DNA from: Paulinella micropora
Lineage: Eukaryota > Cercozoa > Imbricatea > Euglyphida > Paulinellidae
Assembly (NCBI GenBank): GCA_019918135.1
Contig: WBZZ01000821.1
Span: forward strand, 41,489-105,488
Length of the DNA stretch: 64,000 nt
Direction of reading: 5' to 3'
The notes beneath the pieces were generated by a model. That model had not been told where the DNA came from. It searched no databases and saw nothing but the letters and a program-made list of their open reading frames with translations. Below, piece after piece: positions 9,925 through 20,195 of this stretch (position 1 is the first letter of the stretch; each line of letters starts with the position of its first letter). The translations under genes and the position numbers were made by a program.

Positions 9925-12900
9925 AATGGACAATACCAACCAGAACTATTTCAGCTCTACGATATTGAGCGACGAGGAGATTACATCAGGCATAGAGGCA
10001 AAAGAAGATGGTATCTCATTACAACTCCAATCGCACTACGAATTATAAACAGACTAACGGGTGGCCGTCCCGAACTAGTCGGCAGACAAGGCTCACTCGT
10101 TATACCGTATGTTCCATGGTGGGAAGCTCGTCTCCAACAGCTAAACCCAAATACAAGCTATCTCGTTCATCTGAATTATGAAGGATATAATGGACCAGTT
10201 AGAGGAATATACCAAGCTAACGTATTGAAGCGAACAATCAATGCGGTTAGAAACTTTGTAGAACGGCAAGCCAGATTTTACGAACAAAGAGAAGACAAAG
10301 ACCTTAAAGTCATTACAATAGACCAAGTTAATCCGCAAATCATATTGTCATACCAATGGCAAAGGGTGAAATAAACTGTGTGCTACAATGTATTAGGAAA
10401 GACTTTCCAAACCCAAACAATAGAAAACGAAAACGAGACAGTGTGATACTAGATAGATTTAAGGATATCAAATATGCCACAGCAAAGGACATTGACGAAA
10501 TGGAAGACTTCATCCGATGTAGGATTTATGTATTTGATGGTATGAATATATTATGGCGAGCATCTACTAAGGAATACCCAAAACAGATAATAATCAGATG
10601 CAACGATTATCACGCCACATTAATACAAGGAAAAAAAAGACATCTGTATCCAACATATTAAATCTATTGAGCTATTATACGATATTAACGAAAACATACC
10701 AGAGCCACGGCCCCAATATGCTACTAACCACGAAGCAAGTAATGTGAAACTATCTACAAACCAATACGAGAACAAGTGGATATCACAGGAAGAACTCAAC
10801 AATATACAAACCAAACTTGAATTAGAACATAAGGAGTGTTATTCAATGACAGACCAATCTGGAAACATTGTAGGAATAGTAGATAAAGAAAACAAACTAA
10901 ACTACAAATGCTTAGACCGTTTCAAACACGCATCATTCGTTCCTAAAGATACTCCTGCTTGGTCATTACCATCATACTTCAAACAATTATTTATACAGTG
11001 TCTCATAGAAAAACATAAACCTAAGTTCCATACACAAATTACGGAACCCAACATACTAAGGCACGTGAAATCTGTCAAATACCATTTCATCATATCTTTA
11101 AACATCACACCAAAAACCCCAACAAGATACAGCAGATTGATATGGTAAAAGCTTATACAAATGCTTCGTTAGGTAATCTAGGGGAAATGTCGTCATACTT
11201 CAATGAATACCCGATTGCTCCTCGCAACATAATTAATATAAACCAGGATATGACACAAGAATACTACAACAAACTTAAACCTCTACACGGTTATGCGGTT
11301 TTTGATTACGACCAGAAGCACCTCACAGTGCCAACATTCTTCAACGGCTACACCACAAAAGGAACACAATGCCAACCCATACCCGCATTGCTATATATGT
11401 TTGACCAAGGGGTTAAGATATTTATTAAGAGGTGCTATCTAGCAGACGACCATTTCAACCCCTTCAAAACCTTCTCAGAACACATATCAAATATACAAGA
11501 TTATTACTTTGATAAGCCTGGCTTTGAACACGACACCTTAGCCAAAGCAACCAACTTACTAGTAGGCTCTCTCAATACTAACATACACCGAACTCAGCAA
11601 GTATCTACTATTTCAAAAACATACAACGAGCGAATACATTTTATGATGAAAGAAAAAGGGTATAGGTTATTGTTCCTGAAACGAGTTAAATACGATAAAA
11701 GTGAGTATGCCGAAATGAAGGACGACCTACTACCAGAGCGAATGATATACACATACCAAGATACAAACCCAACAGACAACATATTTCAAATGTCTCATTT
11801 AACTGGCTATGTGCTAGCATATCAAAAGATAGTTCTTCATAACCAAACGTTAAAGCTTGTAAATACTGGGCGGACTTTGTTATATTCTAATACAGACAGT
11901 ATCGCATACGAAGGTGAATATACGAAAACAGGAAAAGAATTTCGCCCTGAGGTTTTAGAACAGGATGAGTTCATAGCACCACAACTTAATATGACTTGTT
12001 TCGTTTCCTACATAAATGACAAACCACAGATAACATACCAGCGGTTTCAAAGATAAATTACCATTACAGAAATTCTTAAAAGCACCACATAAACAATATC
12101 CAGAGTTCTCCGCCTTTGAGGATACAGAGCTTCCAGACTATAGCACCAAAGACGAATACAAACCTTTACCAGAACAAGAATTATTACTTATTCACGGCAA
12201 AGCTGGAACGGGTAAATCTGAAATGATTAAATACCTAACTGGTCAGCCATCAAAATACACTAACACCCATTTCAAAGACAAAAAGACCTTATCAACCGCT
12301 ATGACACATAATGCACGCCAAGTTATTAATTCTGAATATACGCTCCAAAAAATACTAACAATGCTATATCATAGACTTCCGCTACCGATACCAGTAGGCG
12401 AAGAAGTAATTAATCACAGAATAACCATTGATGAAATTTCTATGCTTACTTCTAAGAATTTAGAAAGTCTGGACCATATGCTCAGAAAATACACCAAAAT
12501 CAACAGACCATTCGGCGGTGTATCTATCGTCTTATTCGGCCACTTAGCTCAGCTTCCTTGCCCAGACCCAACATCCGAACCATTCCACAAGTCAAAAACT
12601 TTCAAGCTATTTACAAAAATAAATCTTGATACAAATTATAGACAGGTTAAAGACCTAGTTCTACAATCTGTCTTAAATAAGGTAGAAGACTATTACAAGG
12701 TCGGCGGTAATGAGCTTAGCCAACATAAAGCAAAAGACTGCCTACCTACAATACTAACACTTGAAGAATTAGATGCTGACAATAAGCAAGTTAAGCCACA
12801 CCCTAAACCGACTGACAAAAACCCACCTTTAATATTACACCACTCTAACAACAATGTTAATGAAAGCAATAACAAAATGCTGCAAAATAAACAACTTAAA

Positions 12901-13218
12901 ACAGGTCATCAGGTCGTGTTTCGTTGTAGTACAAAGGTTGTTCATAACGGCGATATTCATACTATTACTAGAGATACAAAAGAACATATATTCATCACGA
13001 TTGGTGAAATTGAGCAGAAATTTGATAGAAAAAAAACGATGCCAGACAAGAAACCGTATGCGGACATCCAGCCGACATTCTCATCCACCATCCACTGCTC
13101 ACAAGGCCGAACAACACCAGTGTGGATAAATCTAGACCTACTGTCAATGAATTTCTTATATGTTGCTTTAAGTCGTGCCACGTGCTTGAACGATATTGGA
13201 TTATCAAATGAATTATGA
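9925..13218 (+). pseudogene. Family-B DNA polymerase joined to SF1 helicase, frameshifted
   Basis: Five consecutive open stretches in changing frames (about 9905-10372, 10356-10661, 10650-11148, 11142-12056, 12050-13218) read as one ~1,095-residue protein. The polymerase part has a motif-A-like IDMVKAYTNAS near 11140 and motif C (YSNTDSIAYEG, standing for YxDTDS) at about 11880-11915, as in polymerases of polintons and their viral relatives. At 12050 the frame changes and the protein runs into an SF1 helicase: Walker A HGKAGTGKSEMI (~12195), Walker B TIDEISMLT (~12430), an SF1 motif III-like FGHLAQLP (~12535), and the C-terminal HCSQGRTT ... YVALSRA motifs (13095-13175). The helicase region alone is open for 331 residues. 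No good ATG precedes the first segment in frame. At least four frame changes make it non-functional, unless they are sequencing errors in A/T runs. Confidence 0.8.
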
Positions 13219-13221
13219 AAG

Positions 13222-13910
13222 TCATAAATAAATTTTTTTGGCTCCTTTACCTTTGAAGCTTCTAATAGTATGAACGCCCCTCGTCGGCTTCACTAACTTC
13301 GTATTTACAGCCGTAGCCCCTAACAATGATACGGGGTCTAATGCGGTTCGGTAGTTCGTGGTCAGCTTCGCAGTCTTTGCCCTTTTACCTTTTGGATTTA
13401 CTCTTGTAGCTACTCGGTCAATCACTCCTTCAATGAGGTCCTTAGTGCTACTGCCTTTATTGTATGTCGTCGCCTTTACACCAGTTTGTCGGCTTAAATC
13501 TTTTGCTATCGTGCCGCCTAACGAATGACCTGTCAGCTCTACATTATCCTTACCATATTTTTTATCACTTCATTAACCAGCTTCTGCTCTTCTTTATATC
13601 TCGGGGTCTTTTTTAATACTCCCTTTACTAATGCGACATCTGTGAGTAAGTCTCGCTTATCCGCACTTCCTCTGAATGCTACAATCGCCTTACCATCCTT
13701 TTCATACACCGTTGATTTCTCTTTGCTGGCGACTGGTTTCCATCCGTCAGCACCCTTTCTCTCTGACGAAGACAAATATACATCCTCAGATAACTCAGCA
13801 CTGCCTCCTTTTTGTTTCCTGTATGCCTTACCAGCTTTTTTCAATGCCTCCCCATAACTTATATTATGCTTAGCAGAGTAAGCCTTTACGAATTTAATCC
13901 ACTCACTCAT
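13222..13910 (-). pseudogene. Viral class-3-type lipase with N-terminal virion-type module, one frameshift
   Basis: The N-terminal ~35 residues (W-x-K-F-V-K-A-Y-x-x-x-H-x-x-S-Y-G-E-A-L-K-K-A) form a short motif seen in many large-DNA-virus proteins. It is followed by KQKGG and a lipase fold: IVAFRGSADKRDLLTDV, then after a frame change near 13555 the nucleophile elbow GHSLGG. The C-terminus is basic. Lipase_3 proteins occur in several polinton-like viruses, where a role in membrane penetration or release has been suggested. The frame change lies in a T run (TATTTTTTATC) and a single indel would restore the frame. It ends 3 bp after the helicase and faces it tail-to-tail. Confidence 0.75.
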
Positions 13911-13977
13911 CGCACCTTTCCTATATTAATTATTTAATTTTTTTATTTTTTATACTCCATACTATATACACCCTACT
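13911..13977. promoter_or_regulatory. Divergent AT-rich promoter region
   Basis: This 67-bp gap separates the divergent lipase (minus) and the small plus-strand gene. It contains TATTAATTATTTAAT and a TATACTCCATACTATATACA stretch just before the plus-strand ATG. The TATA-like character matches the leaders at 8760-8788 and 27140-27172. Assignment is by position and composition only. Confidence 0.4.
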
Positions 13978-14253
13978 ATGTCCACTCTCACGAGACTGTG
14001 CGAGAAGTTCCAAAAACTTTCCAATGGAGGCGGAAAAAAATCCTTTTCGTTGGAAGATGTTCAAAAGGTAATCCACGACGAAATAAAAGCGATTGAAGAA
14101 ATGAGAAATGCTCAACCAAACGTGTTTCATTTCGGGAAATACAAGGGCAAAAAAATGGAAGACATCGCAAAGATTGATAAGCCATACATAGAATGGTTGG
14201 TTCGTCAACCTTGGGTCCAAAATAAAGATGAATTGAAAAAGTATTTACCGTAG
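13978..14253 (+). CDS. DUF3820-like small protein
   Basis: A 91-residue intact protein. The C-terminal half has HFGKYKGKKMEDIAKIDKPY followed by IEWLVRQPWV, the pattern of the DUF3820 / exodeoxyribonuclease X C-terminal module (FGKYKGxxxxDIxxxDxxYLxWL). The N-terminal ~18 residues end in SNGGGK, which fits the GG-type protease site seen in several virion-module proteins. Function is unknown; a nucleic-acid-associated or virion role is inference. It converges with the gene on its right, overlapping it by about nine bases at the 3' ends. Confidence 0.65.
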   Translation: MSTLTRLCEKFQKLSNGGGKKSFSLEDVQKVIHDEIKAIEEMRNAQPNVFHFGKYKGKKMEDIAKIDKPYIEWLVRQPWVQNKDELKKYLP

Positions 14254-14863
14254 GAGATACATTTTACCTCTAATATTGATTTCTTTTTTTATAATTCGCA
14301 GTATTGCTTTCTGTTTGTGAAAGTCGCTAAACTTGGTGAAGTGCGGAAGGTTGTCTTCAACTTCTACTTCTCTATTAACTTCAAGGTATTGTTGAAGTAT
14401 ATCTTTGAATTGTATGATGTCAAAGTGGTGGTCTACGTGGACATCAACCCGCTCATATATATCACCACTTATTTCGCATATATAACGAGGTTCTACGAAT
14501 ACATCAATAGCAACGATGTCAAGATATTTGCGGTCTTATTGTATTCCTGCTCGCTTCTTTTATCACTCTCGCCATTTTTTTAAATTTGCTAAGCCCTATG
14601 AGGTCGACACAACAATTCCACGAAAACGGCTTACCATTTACACGAAAGTGTTTTCTCCCAGTCGTGATATTACTTTCAACATCAAAGATGCTATCTTTTA
14701 GACAAGGGTGATGGGTTATTAGGTCTCGCACGAAATTGCTATCTTCTGGGTTCAGTCCTTCTCCATCGTTACATTTGTTTATCATTCTTCTTATGTAGGA
14801 TTTGATAGATGCTTTCGTTAGAAACCGCCTACCTCCTACAACAAACAACTTACGACTATACAT
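14245..14863 (-). pseudogene. DUF3223 (DCL)-like protein with HNH-like tail, one frameshift
   Basis: The first open stretch (14519-14863) contains LITHHPCLKDSIF ... GRKHFRVNGKPFSWNCC, resembling the DUF3223/DCL pattern. After a frame change near 14530 the reading continues as RKYLDIVAIDVF ... CEISGDIYERVDVHVDHHFD, a C-x-x-S-G ... H-V-D-H pattern reminiscent of an HNH-type fold. It ends just inside the DUF3820-like gene. Similar two-part proteins occur in large DNA viruses as far as I recall, but I cannot confirm the family here. The restoring change is one base. Confidence 0.5.
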
Positions 14864-14905
14864 ATTAGTATATTATTATATTAGAAAAAATTATTACAAA
14901 AATAA

Positions 14906-16127
14906 TTATATATTCACAACGATAACACTCACATTTCCTCCATTATTAACAGTAGCGACAGACTTTTGTAAAAATGTTAGATTTTCACCAGGAGAGAGTT
15001 GTATGTCGTAAGTTCTAAGGTCAATAAGCTGGCTTGAAGTAGCATTAACATAAAGTTTAAGAATGACATCCGTTATAGTGGCACCACCAATGCCAGTCGC
15101 AGCGGTGTCCTTTCATACGATTGAAGTTTTGGTATCAATATCCGCAAAGTTCTCGCCAGTAAGTGCTCCAGTTGTTTTCACAATCCGCACTATATTAACT
15201 TTGCTGTCTTCGTTTGATATGCTCACGAGAGATGGATAAACAATTGAATAATTGGTAACACCATTAAAAGTTGTTTTATTTTTTATGCTAATAATAGGAC
15301 TTTCAGTGGTGCTCGCTGGCTCACTTCCTTCCGCTTCGTTTGATATGCTTGAATTAATAGTGTTAGTACCCTCAATAAACATACTACAACTGGCTGTTTT
15401 TAATGTTTGATCAGCATTACCAGTTCCATAATTTCTGATGCAAGCCGAAAAAGGTAGGGTTGTATTTGAAAGACTAACTCCCACATTCGCATTCGCATAC
15501 CTAATTGTATGAACCAGCTGAAATTCTCCACTTGATGGATTTTCTATGTAGAACCTTATAGCACCAAAGCCAAGATATTGAAATTTAATCTGGAATACAC
15601 CCTTTAGTCCAATCTATGATAGGCATAATTTTAGTACCATCACAAGGGTCATCCCAGGTCGCTTGGGGAATAAGTGTCGGAACGCCTCCTTTAACACTGG
15701 CAATATTCATACCAGTCGCTTTTATTTTGTAAAAATAGAAGCCATTAGTAAAATCACTTTCACCTATGCCGATATATGAATTGTATTCTTTCGTTTCATC
15801 AGTATTCCATAAAGCAGTAAAGCGTGTTAGAACTCCCATACCTGTTCTGTATTTAATTCTTTTTTTACTCGTCAATACAGCATTCGCGGTCGTCTTCACA
15901 TCTGTTTTAAGTTCGGCCATATTAGCATTAAATGAAATGGTAGCATCAGTTTGAGCTAATGTCCATATTCGTGTATTGATAGTGTATGGGAAAATCTCTT
16001 GTAATACTGGTGTTAATTGACCGACCAATGCTTCGCCGAAAGCGGTTTTCATACTATTGGTTTCAACATTGCCGTCATATCCGACTTTGACATTTATGAA
16101 GTCTCCGTCAGGGTCTTGTGCTATCAA
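14906..16127 (-). pseudogene. Virion structural (fibre/minor-capsid-like) protein, one frameshift and one stop
   Basis: The N-terminal stretch (15585-16127) has LIAQDPDGDFINVKVGYDG, then IFPYTINTRIW and YRTGMGVLTRFTALWN ... YIGIGES, a pattern shared by structural proteins of PLVs, giant viruses and phages. At DWTKG (near 15595) the frame changes and continues as VFQIKFQYLGFGAIRFYIEN ... VHTIRYANANVG, the next block of that family. An in-frame TGA at about 15112 then separates SIV from KDTAATGIGGATITDV, after which the frame runs to TAA at 14906. No in-frame ATG precedes LIAQDPDG; the frame opens about 16164 and a TTG is the best visible start. Role: probably an external capsid or attachment protein. 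Confidence 0.7.
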
Positions 16128-16134
16128 ATTTCGT

Positions 16135-16180
16135 TGGTGGCTCTTTGTAGGTGCTTTTTTTTCAAAAAACCACCTACGAC
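16135..16180. promoter_or_regulatory. Inverted repeat between capsid and fibre-like genes
   Basis: GTAGGTGCTTTTTT and its near-complement AAAAAACCACCTAC face each other across a few bases, giving a potential hairpin with about 13 paired bases. It sits just upstream of the structural gene on its left. It may act as a promoter element, a transcription stop, or simply be low-complexity sequence. Confidence 0.35.
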
Positions 16181-16315
16181 CTCAAAAAACTATTTTTCAA
16201 AAGTGCGGAGTTGTATATTCTAAGAAAAAAATAAATCTAAATTTTTTTTATTAATTTTTTTGGTGAAGGTTCATTAATTTCTGGTAATGGTGCCATTCTT
16301 AACATTTACTTTTTG

Positions 16316-17800
16316 CTAAGTTACGACAAATGTGTAATGATTGGCCGCAATATTCGCAGTGGTAGCAATAAACTCCCATCGTCGCTCGGTGTCTAGACTT
16401 AATCCGCTGATTTCGTTTTGGTCCTTGCTCCACAGTGGGCGGGTATTGTCAAAGCTATCGCACCAAACCCAGTTGTATTGATAAACATTGCTATTCATCA
16501 AAGAAGAGCCTTCCAACTTCGGTTTAAGATACATATAGTCTTCTAGTTTTCCAGTTTGACAATCAACATTGAATTCTTGAAGTCGTGCTCCGTCTAGTGT
16601 GGTATAAAAAGTTTGGACCTTAGAACCGAGCAGGTTGCTATTGTCATAAGCAGTGTTCTTATTTTCGGTTGTGTTGAAAACAGAGTGATAAATTTTCTTA
16701 ATTCGCCGTCCGTGGCCTCTGTCAAATCTAAGTATAACATTTTGAGAAGTTGAAGCTACTTCGACAGTGTTTTTATACAAATAAGAATAATTAATGTTGA
16801 AGCTCATACCTTCGGGGCTCATAATCTTCTGTTGAATTGATTGAACGACATCCAGGTTAGTCTCGACAGCTAAGAACAGGCTGAGATTAGTAATAGTAAC
16901 ATTTGAATCAGCTACCGCGACCGCACCTCCACTAGTAGAAAGAGCATCATTGTTATAATAAAAGATTTTGGGTGTCTGTTGCCAAACAATCCGCAAAGTC
17001 AAAATTTCTGGAAACATAATAGTTTTATCCAGAGCGAAAATAGTATTGTAAAGCATTCCAAGATTAATCTTAACATTAACACTCGGGCTGGCATTATTAA
17101 CAGTACCAGCTGAGAAATACTTAGCCTCATTAAAAGCAACATTAACGAACTTACTCGTGCCAGTCTCATTCGCAATAAGGGCATCATCGTGTCGGCGGGC
17201 ATTTGTGGAGGGTTGTGCCATCCAAGCCTTTAATGCGGCCTGAACCTGAGCCTTAGCAACATCAATACCCGTATCAATTTGTCCCGCCGCATTTCCTGCT
17301 ATTGCCGAAGCGGTCAATGCTGTTTGTAATGCGGCCAACCTTGTAGCATCGCTAGCGGGTTGAAATGTAGTTGTAGCATTACACTTTTGAAGCATACAAC
17401 CAGCTCCACTTCCATTATCGTGATTTTCCAAAGCAAGTAAATCATCGATGGAGGTTTCGGGTTTCCAAATCATCTTAGTGATATTTCCGACTTCATTAAT
17501 GTCGCACAGATAAACACCACCTCTCGTAATCAATTGTATCTGCCTAATTGGGGCCAGGCAATCCATAAAGCATTTATTGTAGTTTGCCGCCTTCGCATCT
17601 GGAGCATAATTAAAACTCAAAACAGAGCGAGCTAAGTTAAACGGACGGCTGATAAGGTCAAAGTTGCTTTCCTGTCCTCCTGCGGTAGACACAGTGATAT
17701 TAATAGAACCCTCACGAGGGGTAAGCTTATTCAATCGATAAGAAGCACTGATGTAGTCAGTCCTGCTGAAATCTAGTTCGCCTCCGTGTTGTGTGGGCAT
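16316..17800 (-). CDS. Major capsid protein, double-jelly-roll type
   Basis: An intact 494-residue protein, the longest unbroken viral gene. Its opening (GGELDFSRTDYISASYRLNK), length, position beside the penton-like gene, and alternation of beta-rich segments fit the double-jelly-roll capsid proteins of polinton-like viruses. Examples are RPFNLARSVLSFNYAPDA and IRQIQLITRGGVYLCDI near residues 50-110 and IMSPEGMSFNINYSYLYKN in the second half. Capsomers would be trimers forming the hexagonal shell. A Q-H-G-G-E at residues 4-8 matches the protease-site pattern found in its neighbours, although it is so near the start that cleavage would remove only seven residues. The identification is by pattern and context; a structure prediction would settle it. 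Confidence 0.75.
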   Translation of the reverse strand: MPTQHGGELDFSRTDYISASYRLNKLTPREGSINITVSTAGGQESNFDLISRPFNLARSVLSFNYAPDAKAANYNKCFMDCLAPIRQIQLITRGGVYLCDINEVGNITKMIWKPETSIDDLLALENHDNGSGAGCMLQKCNATTTFQPASDATRLAALQTALTASAIAGNAAGQIDTGIDVAKAQVQAALKAWMAQPSTNARRHDDALIANETGTSKFVNVAFNEAKYFSAGTVNNASPSVNVKINLGMLYNTIFALDKTIMFPEILTLRIVWQQTPKIFYYNNDALSTSGGAVAVADSNVTITNLSLFLAVETNLDVVQSIQQKIMSPEGMSFNINYSYLYKNTVEVASTSQNVILRFDRGHGRRIKKIYHSVFNTTENKNTAYDNSNLLGSKVQTFYTTLDGARLQEFNVDCQTGKLEDYMYLKPKLEGSSLMNSNVYQYNWVWCDSFDNTRPLWSKDQNEISGLSLDTERRWEFIATTANIAANHYTFVVT

Positions 17801-17952
17801 TTTTGTTTTTGCAGAGACTTCGCCTCCGCACCTCCAAGTTTTTGGTGAAGCTTTTTTTCAAAAGGTCCTATATTGTAATATGAGAAAAAAATAAATAAAT
17901 AATTCAAAAATACATTACTAATCTCCTGCGGGGTTATAGGGGGAGCAGGCCC
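17801..17952. other. Intergenic AT-rich spacer upstream of the capsid gene
   Basis: No ORF. Contains CTTTTTTTCAAAAGG and TATTGTAATATGAG-type A/T-rich stretches, echoing the T8/A6 stretch upstream of the fibre-like gene. Likely holds the capsid gene promoter. Confidence 0.35.
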
Positions 17953-18767
17953 CTATCTAGATTTCAACAAATTAAAAAATGATGTAAATAAATTAAAATA
18001 ATTCGTCTCGCGATAAATCAACAATGTCATAACAATTCCTAACCCATTGAGATTAACTGGTTGGTCGTTTTCGTCGGTCAAGTAAAACCGATACACATTG
18101 CTTGAACTAGTAGATAGCCGTTTGCCGTATTCACTACCCGAGCCGTCGTAGATAACAGAGCTGAACGGAATTTCACTCGCTGTGTGTATTTCTTGGAGCA
18201 CATGGTTATCACCCTCGCCAACTAGGTCGCTTTGTAGATACAAGGTTTTTTTCACCTGTCAATATTATGACATTTGGAGACCTAATGGTATTATTAGCGA
18301 AGAAATATGTTGAGCCACGGTCAAAACCCATTACTTCGTGAATACGTGTTTCGGTGTCAAATATAAACCGCGGTTGGATGTTAATGGGATTATTCGCTAC
18401 GGTAAGCAATAACTTGCCGTCTTCGGGGTCGGTGTTTGTATTATCGCTCGTGACTGTGTATGTGTAGTCGTTGGGACTGTCTGCGGTTAGCACCTCGGCC
18501 AGCTTATTTTTTAAGTTGTTCATTGTGTAGTTTCCCTCGGGTATCGTAATGAGTGCCTCATATCCGTTTTCACTCGAGTAAAAGTGTTATAAGGACTTGC
18601 CACAGAGTAATACGATTTCGGCACATACATATGTAAAATTTTACAATGTGTCGGATTATCTAGCGATTTCATATCAATGGAGTGAGTGAAATCACTGTCT
18701 GTGCCATTTATCCTATTTTTGCTGTTGACATGTAAATGTTGGAGCTCCTGCCTCCGCGATACTCCAT
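17953..18767 (-). pseudogene. Penton-like single-jelly-roll capsid protein, frameshifted
   Basis: Reading from the ATG at 18767 through three frame changes gives one protein. The N-terminus contains INGTDSDFTHSIDM and VPKSYYSVASPYNTFTRV. The middle reads EALITIPEGNYTMNNLKNKL (18500s), then TRIHEVMGFDRGSTYF (~18330). After a change at a T run near 18245 it continues TLYLQSDLVGEGDNHVLQEI ... YRFYLTDENDQPVNLNGL. The series IPxGNY, GFxxGxxY, LYLxSDLV-LQEI and LTDExxxPVxLNG is characteristic of the minor (penton) capsid proteins of PLVs and related viruses. It would occupy the five-fold vertices. Fragments have been shortened by single-base changes in homopolymers. Confidence 0.75.
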
Positions 18768-18774
18768 TGCTGTA

Positions 18775-19443
18775 TTATGCAAATAATTTTCGGATATCTT
18801 CAAAATTATATAAACTATTAATGTGATTTTGTGTTTTATTATGTCTATTTCTTTTACAAATAGTCAATTCAACACCACACTCACAAATGTATTTTCTTTG
18901 TTGTCTCTCTTTTTCTTTACCTTTATTTTTACATCTATATTTTTTGTCATACTCACTTTTTTCTTTTTTATGTTCTAAATAATATTTCTTTTGTTTTTCA
19001 CATAACTCGGTTCTTCTTTGTTCTTTGAAATATTGGAAAAAATAATTACTATAAAGAACTATTATAGTTTTATTTTCTTGGTAGTATTCTACCTTTTCCC
19101 TTCCCGCAATATGTCTATTCACACAATCTAGGTTTCTAATATGATTACCTTCTTGTTTAAGTAATTCCATTTTATTACCACACGGAAATAATTCAACTAA
19201 TTCAATGTAGGCATCGTCATATTTAATAATTTCAAAAGACGATGTATATTTTGACTTTCCATTCTTCCAACTTTTATAATTTATTCTATGCTTAGCAATT
19301 CTCTGTGCTAATGTTTGAGTTGCTGAACCAATATAAATTTCGTCTGTCTGGTGAGACCTGATTGAATAAATCTTTCCTTGTTTGTAGTCGGGCATATTCT
19401 TTTGTATTCTTTTATATTCTTTTTTCTTTAATACATAATTCAT
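18775..19443 (-). CDS. GIY-YIG endonuclease with C-terminal zinc finger
   Basis: A 222-residue intact protein. GKIYSIRSHQTDEIYIGSAT near residues 23-42 gives the GIY and YIG motifs (here KIYSI and YIGS), followed by the conserved Arg (QRIAKHR) and a Glu in LKQEGNHIRN. The C-terminus has a lysine-rich helix and a C-x-C-x(12)-H-x(5)-H type finger (CECGVELTICKRNRHNKTQNH). Single-domain GIY-YIG proteins with this finger are frequent in large DNA viruses and may act as homing or repair nucleases. It sits between capsid and protease genes within the minus-strand block, as a selfish insertion might. Its stop is 8 bp from the penton-like start; its start overlaps the protease stop by 4 bp. Confidence 0.8.
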   Translation of the reverse strand: MNYVLKKKEYKRIQKNMPDYKQGKIYSIRSHQTDEIYIGSATQTLAQRIAKHRINYKSWKNGKSKYTSSFEIIKYDDAYIELVELFPCGNKMELLKQEGNHIRNLDCVNRHIAGREKVEYYQENKTIIVLYSNYFFQYFKEQRRTELCEKQKKYYLEHKKEKSEYDKKYRCKNKGKEKERQQRKYICECGVELTICKRNRHNKTQNHINSLYNFEDIRKLFA

Positions 19444-20171
19444 ATATATGTGTCAAAGCCATACCCATTCTGTGTTTTCAGATCCTCAGCTTCTTTTTCC
19501 TTCAAATCAGTCCATCCGCTGGCGAATTTAAACCTGTTACCTTTCGCTCTTTCTAATAAAAACCTAATACTATGCCACCCGCAGGTTGTGCTTGTATTGC
19601 TTTGGTTTTTAACCTGATTAACCTTCATAAGCAGATAAGTACTCGGCTTACTCTTGTCTATAAGTTGTTTCATTTGGTGTAGAAATATCTCGGTTGGTTT
19701 ATACAGTGCGAGCGGGTCATATATCTCTATACTTCTATCGCCGTCTAATGAGCAGTAAACAGCAATCCAATGTGAGCCTGGTTGACTGGACTTATCCAAG
19801 TTCATAATAAAGCCATACTTCTTTCTTTTTTCTGGTTTCAGTTTGTTTATTTTATCGCTGGCTACGGTCCCCAAATACCATTCGTTCTTTTTCATAATGT
19901 TGTCTATTTTGTCTGTCATTAAACCTCTGCCTGCCCCCGCTTGCTCCACATCTACTGCTCCATCTACTTCTGGCTGTTGAACTTCTGACGGCTGAACTTC
20001 TGGCGGTTTAACTTCTGGTGTCTGAACTTCTGGCGGTTGAACTTCTGGCATATTTTCTGGCGGTTGAACTTCTGGTAATTCAATACCGAGATGATTCGAA
20101 ACTTGATTTTTAATATTTGGGTCGATTCTCATTTCAGTTACTAAGTTATTTACATGTTCCTTCTTCTTCAT
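19440..20171 (-). CDS. Adenain/Ulp1-type cysteine maturation protease
   Basis: A 243-residue intact protein. Residues ~25-75 are a proline-rich tandem repeat (PPEVQxPEV). The protease domain follows: the catalytic His in GSHWIAVY, an acidic IYDPL, a Gln/Asn-containing stretch (QVKNQSN) and the Cys in TTCGWHSIRFL. The order His-Asp-Gln-Cys is that of the adenovirus protease/Ulp1 clan. In polintons and virophages this enzyme cleaves capsid and core precursors during virion maturation. The linker before the catalytic domain reads EQAGAGRG, which itself fits a Q-x-G-x-G cleavage site, suggesting self-processing. It lies in the virion-gene block next to probable substrates. Confidence 0.85.
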   Translation of the reverse strand: MKKKEHVNNLVTEMRIDPNIKNQVSNHLGIELPEVQPPENMPEVQPPEVQTPEVKPPEVQPSEVQQPEVDGAVDVEQAGAGRGLMTDKIDNIMKKNEWYLGTVASDKINKLKPEKRKKYGFIMNLDKSSQPGSHWIAVYCSLDGDRSIEIYDPLALYKPTEIFLHQMKQLIDKSKPSTYLLMKVNQVKNQSNTSTTCGWHSIRFLLERAKGNRFKFASGWTDLKEKEAEDLKTQNGYGFDTYI

Positions 20172-20195
20172 TTTTTTCCTGTATTTACCCTTTTT

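Noticed and set aside
14317-14701. Plus-strand hydrophobic ORFs at 14317-14583 and 14516-14701
   Set aside because: They lie opposite the DUF3223-like gene, whose minus frames carry recognisable motifs.
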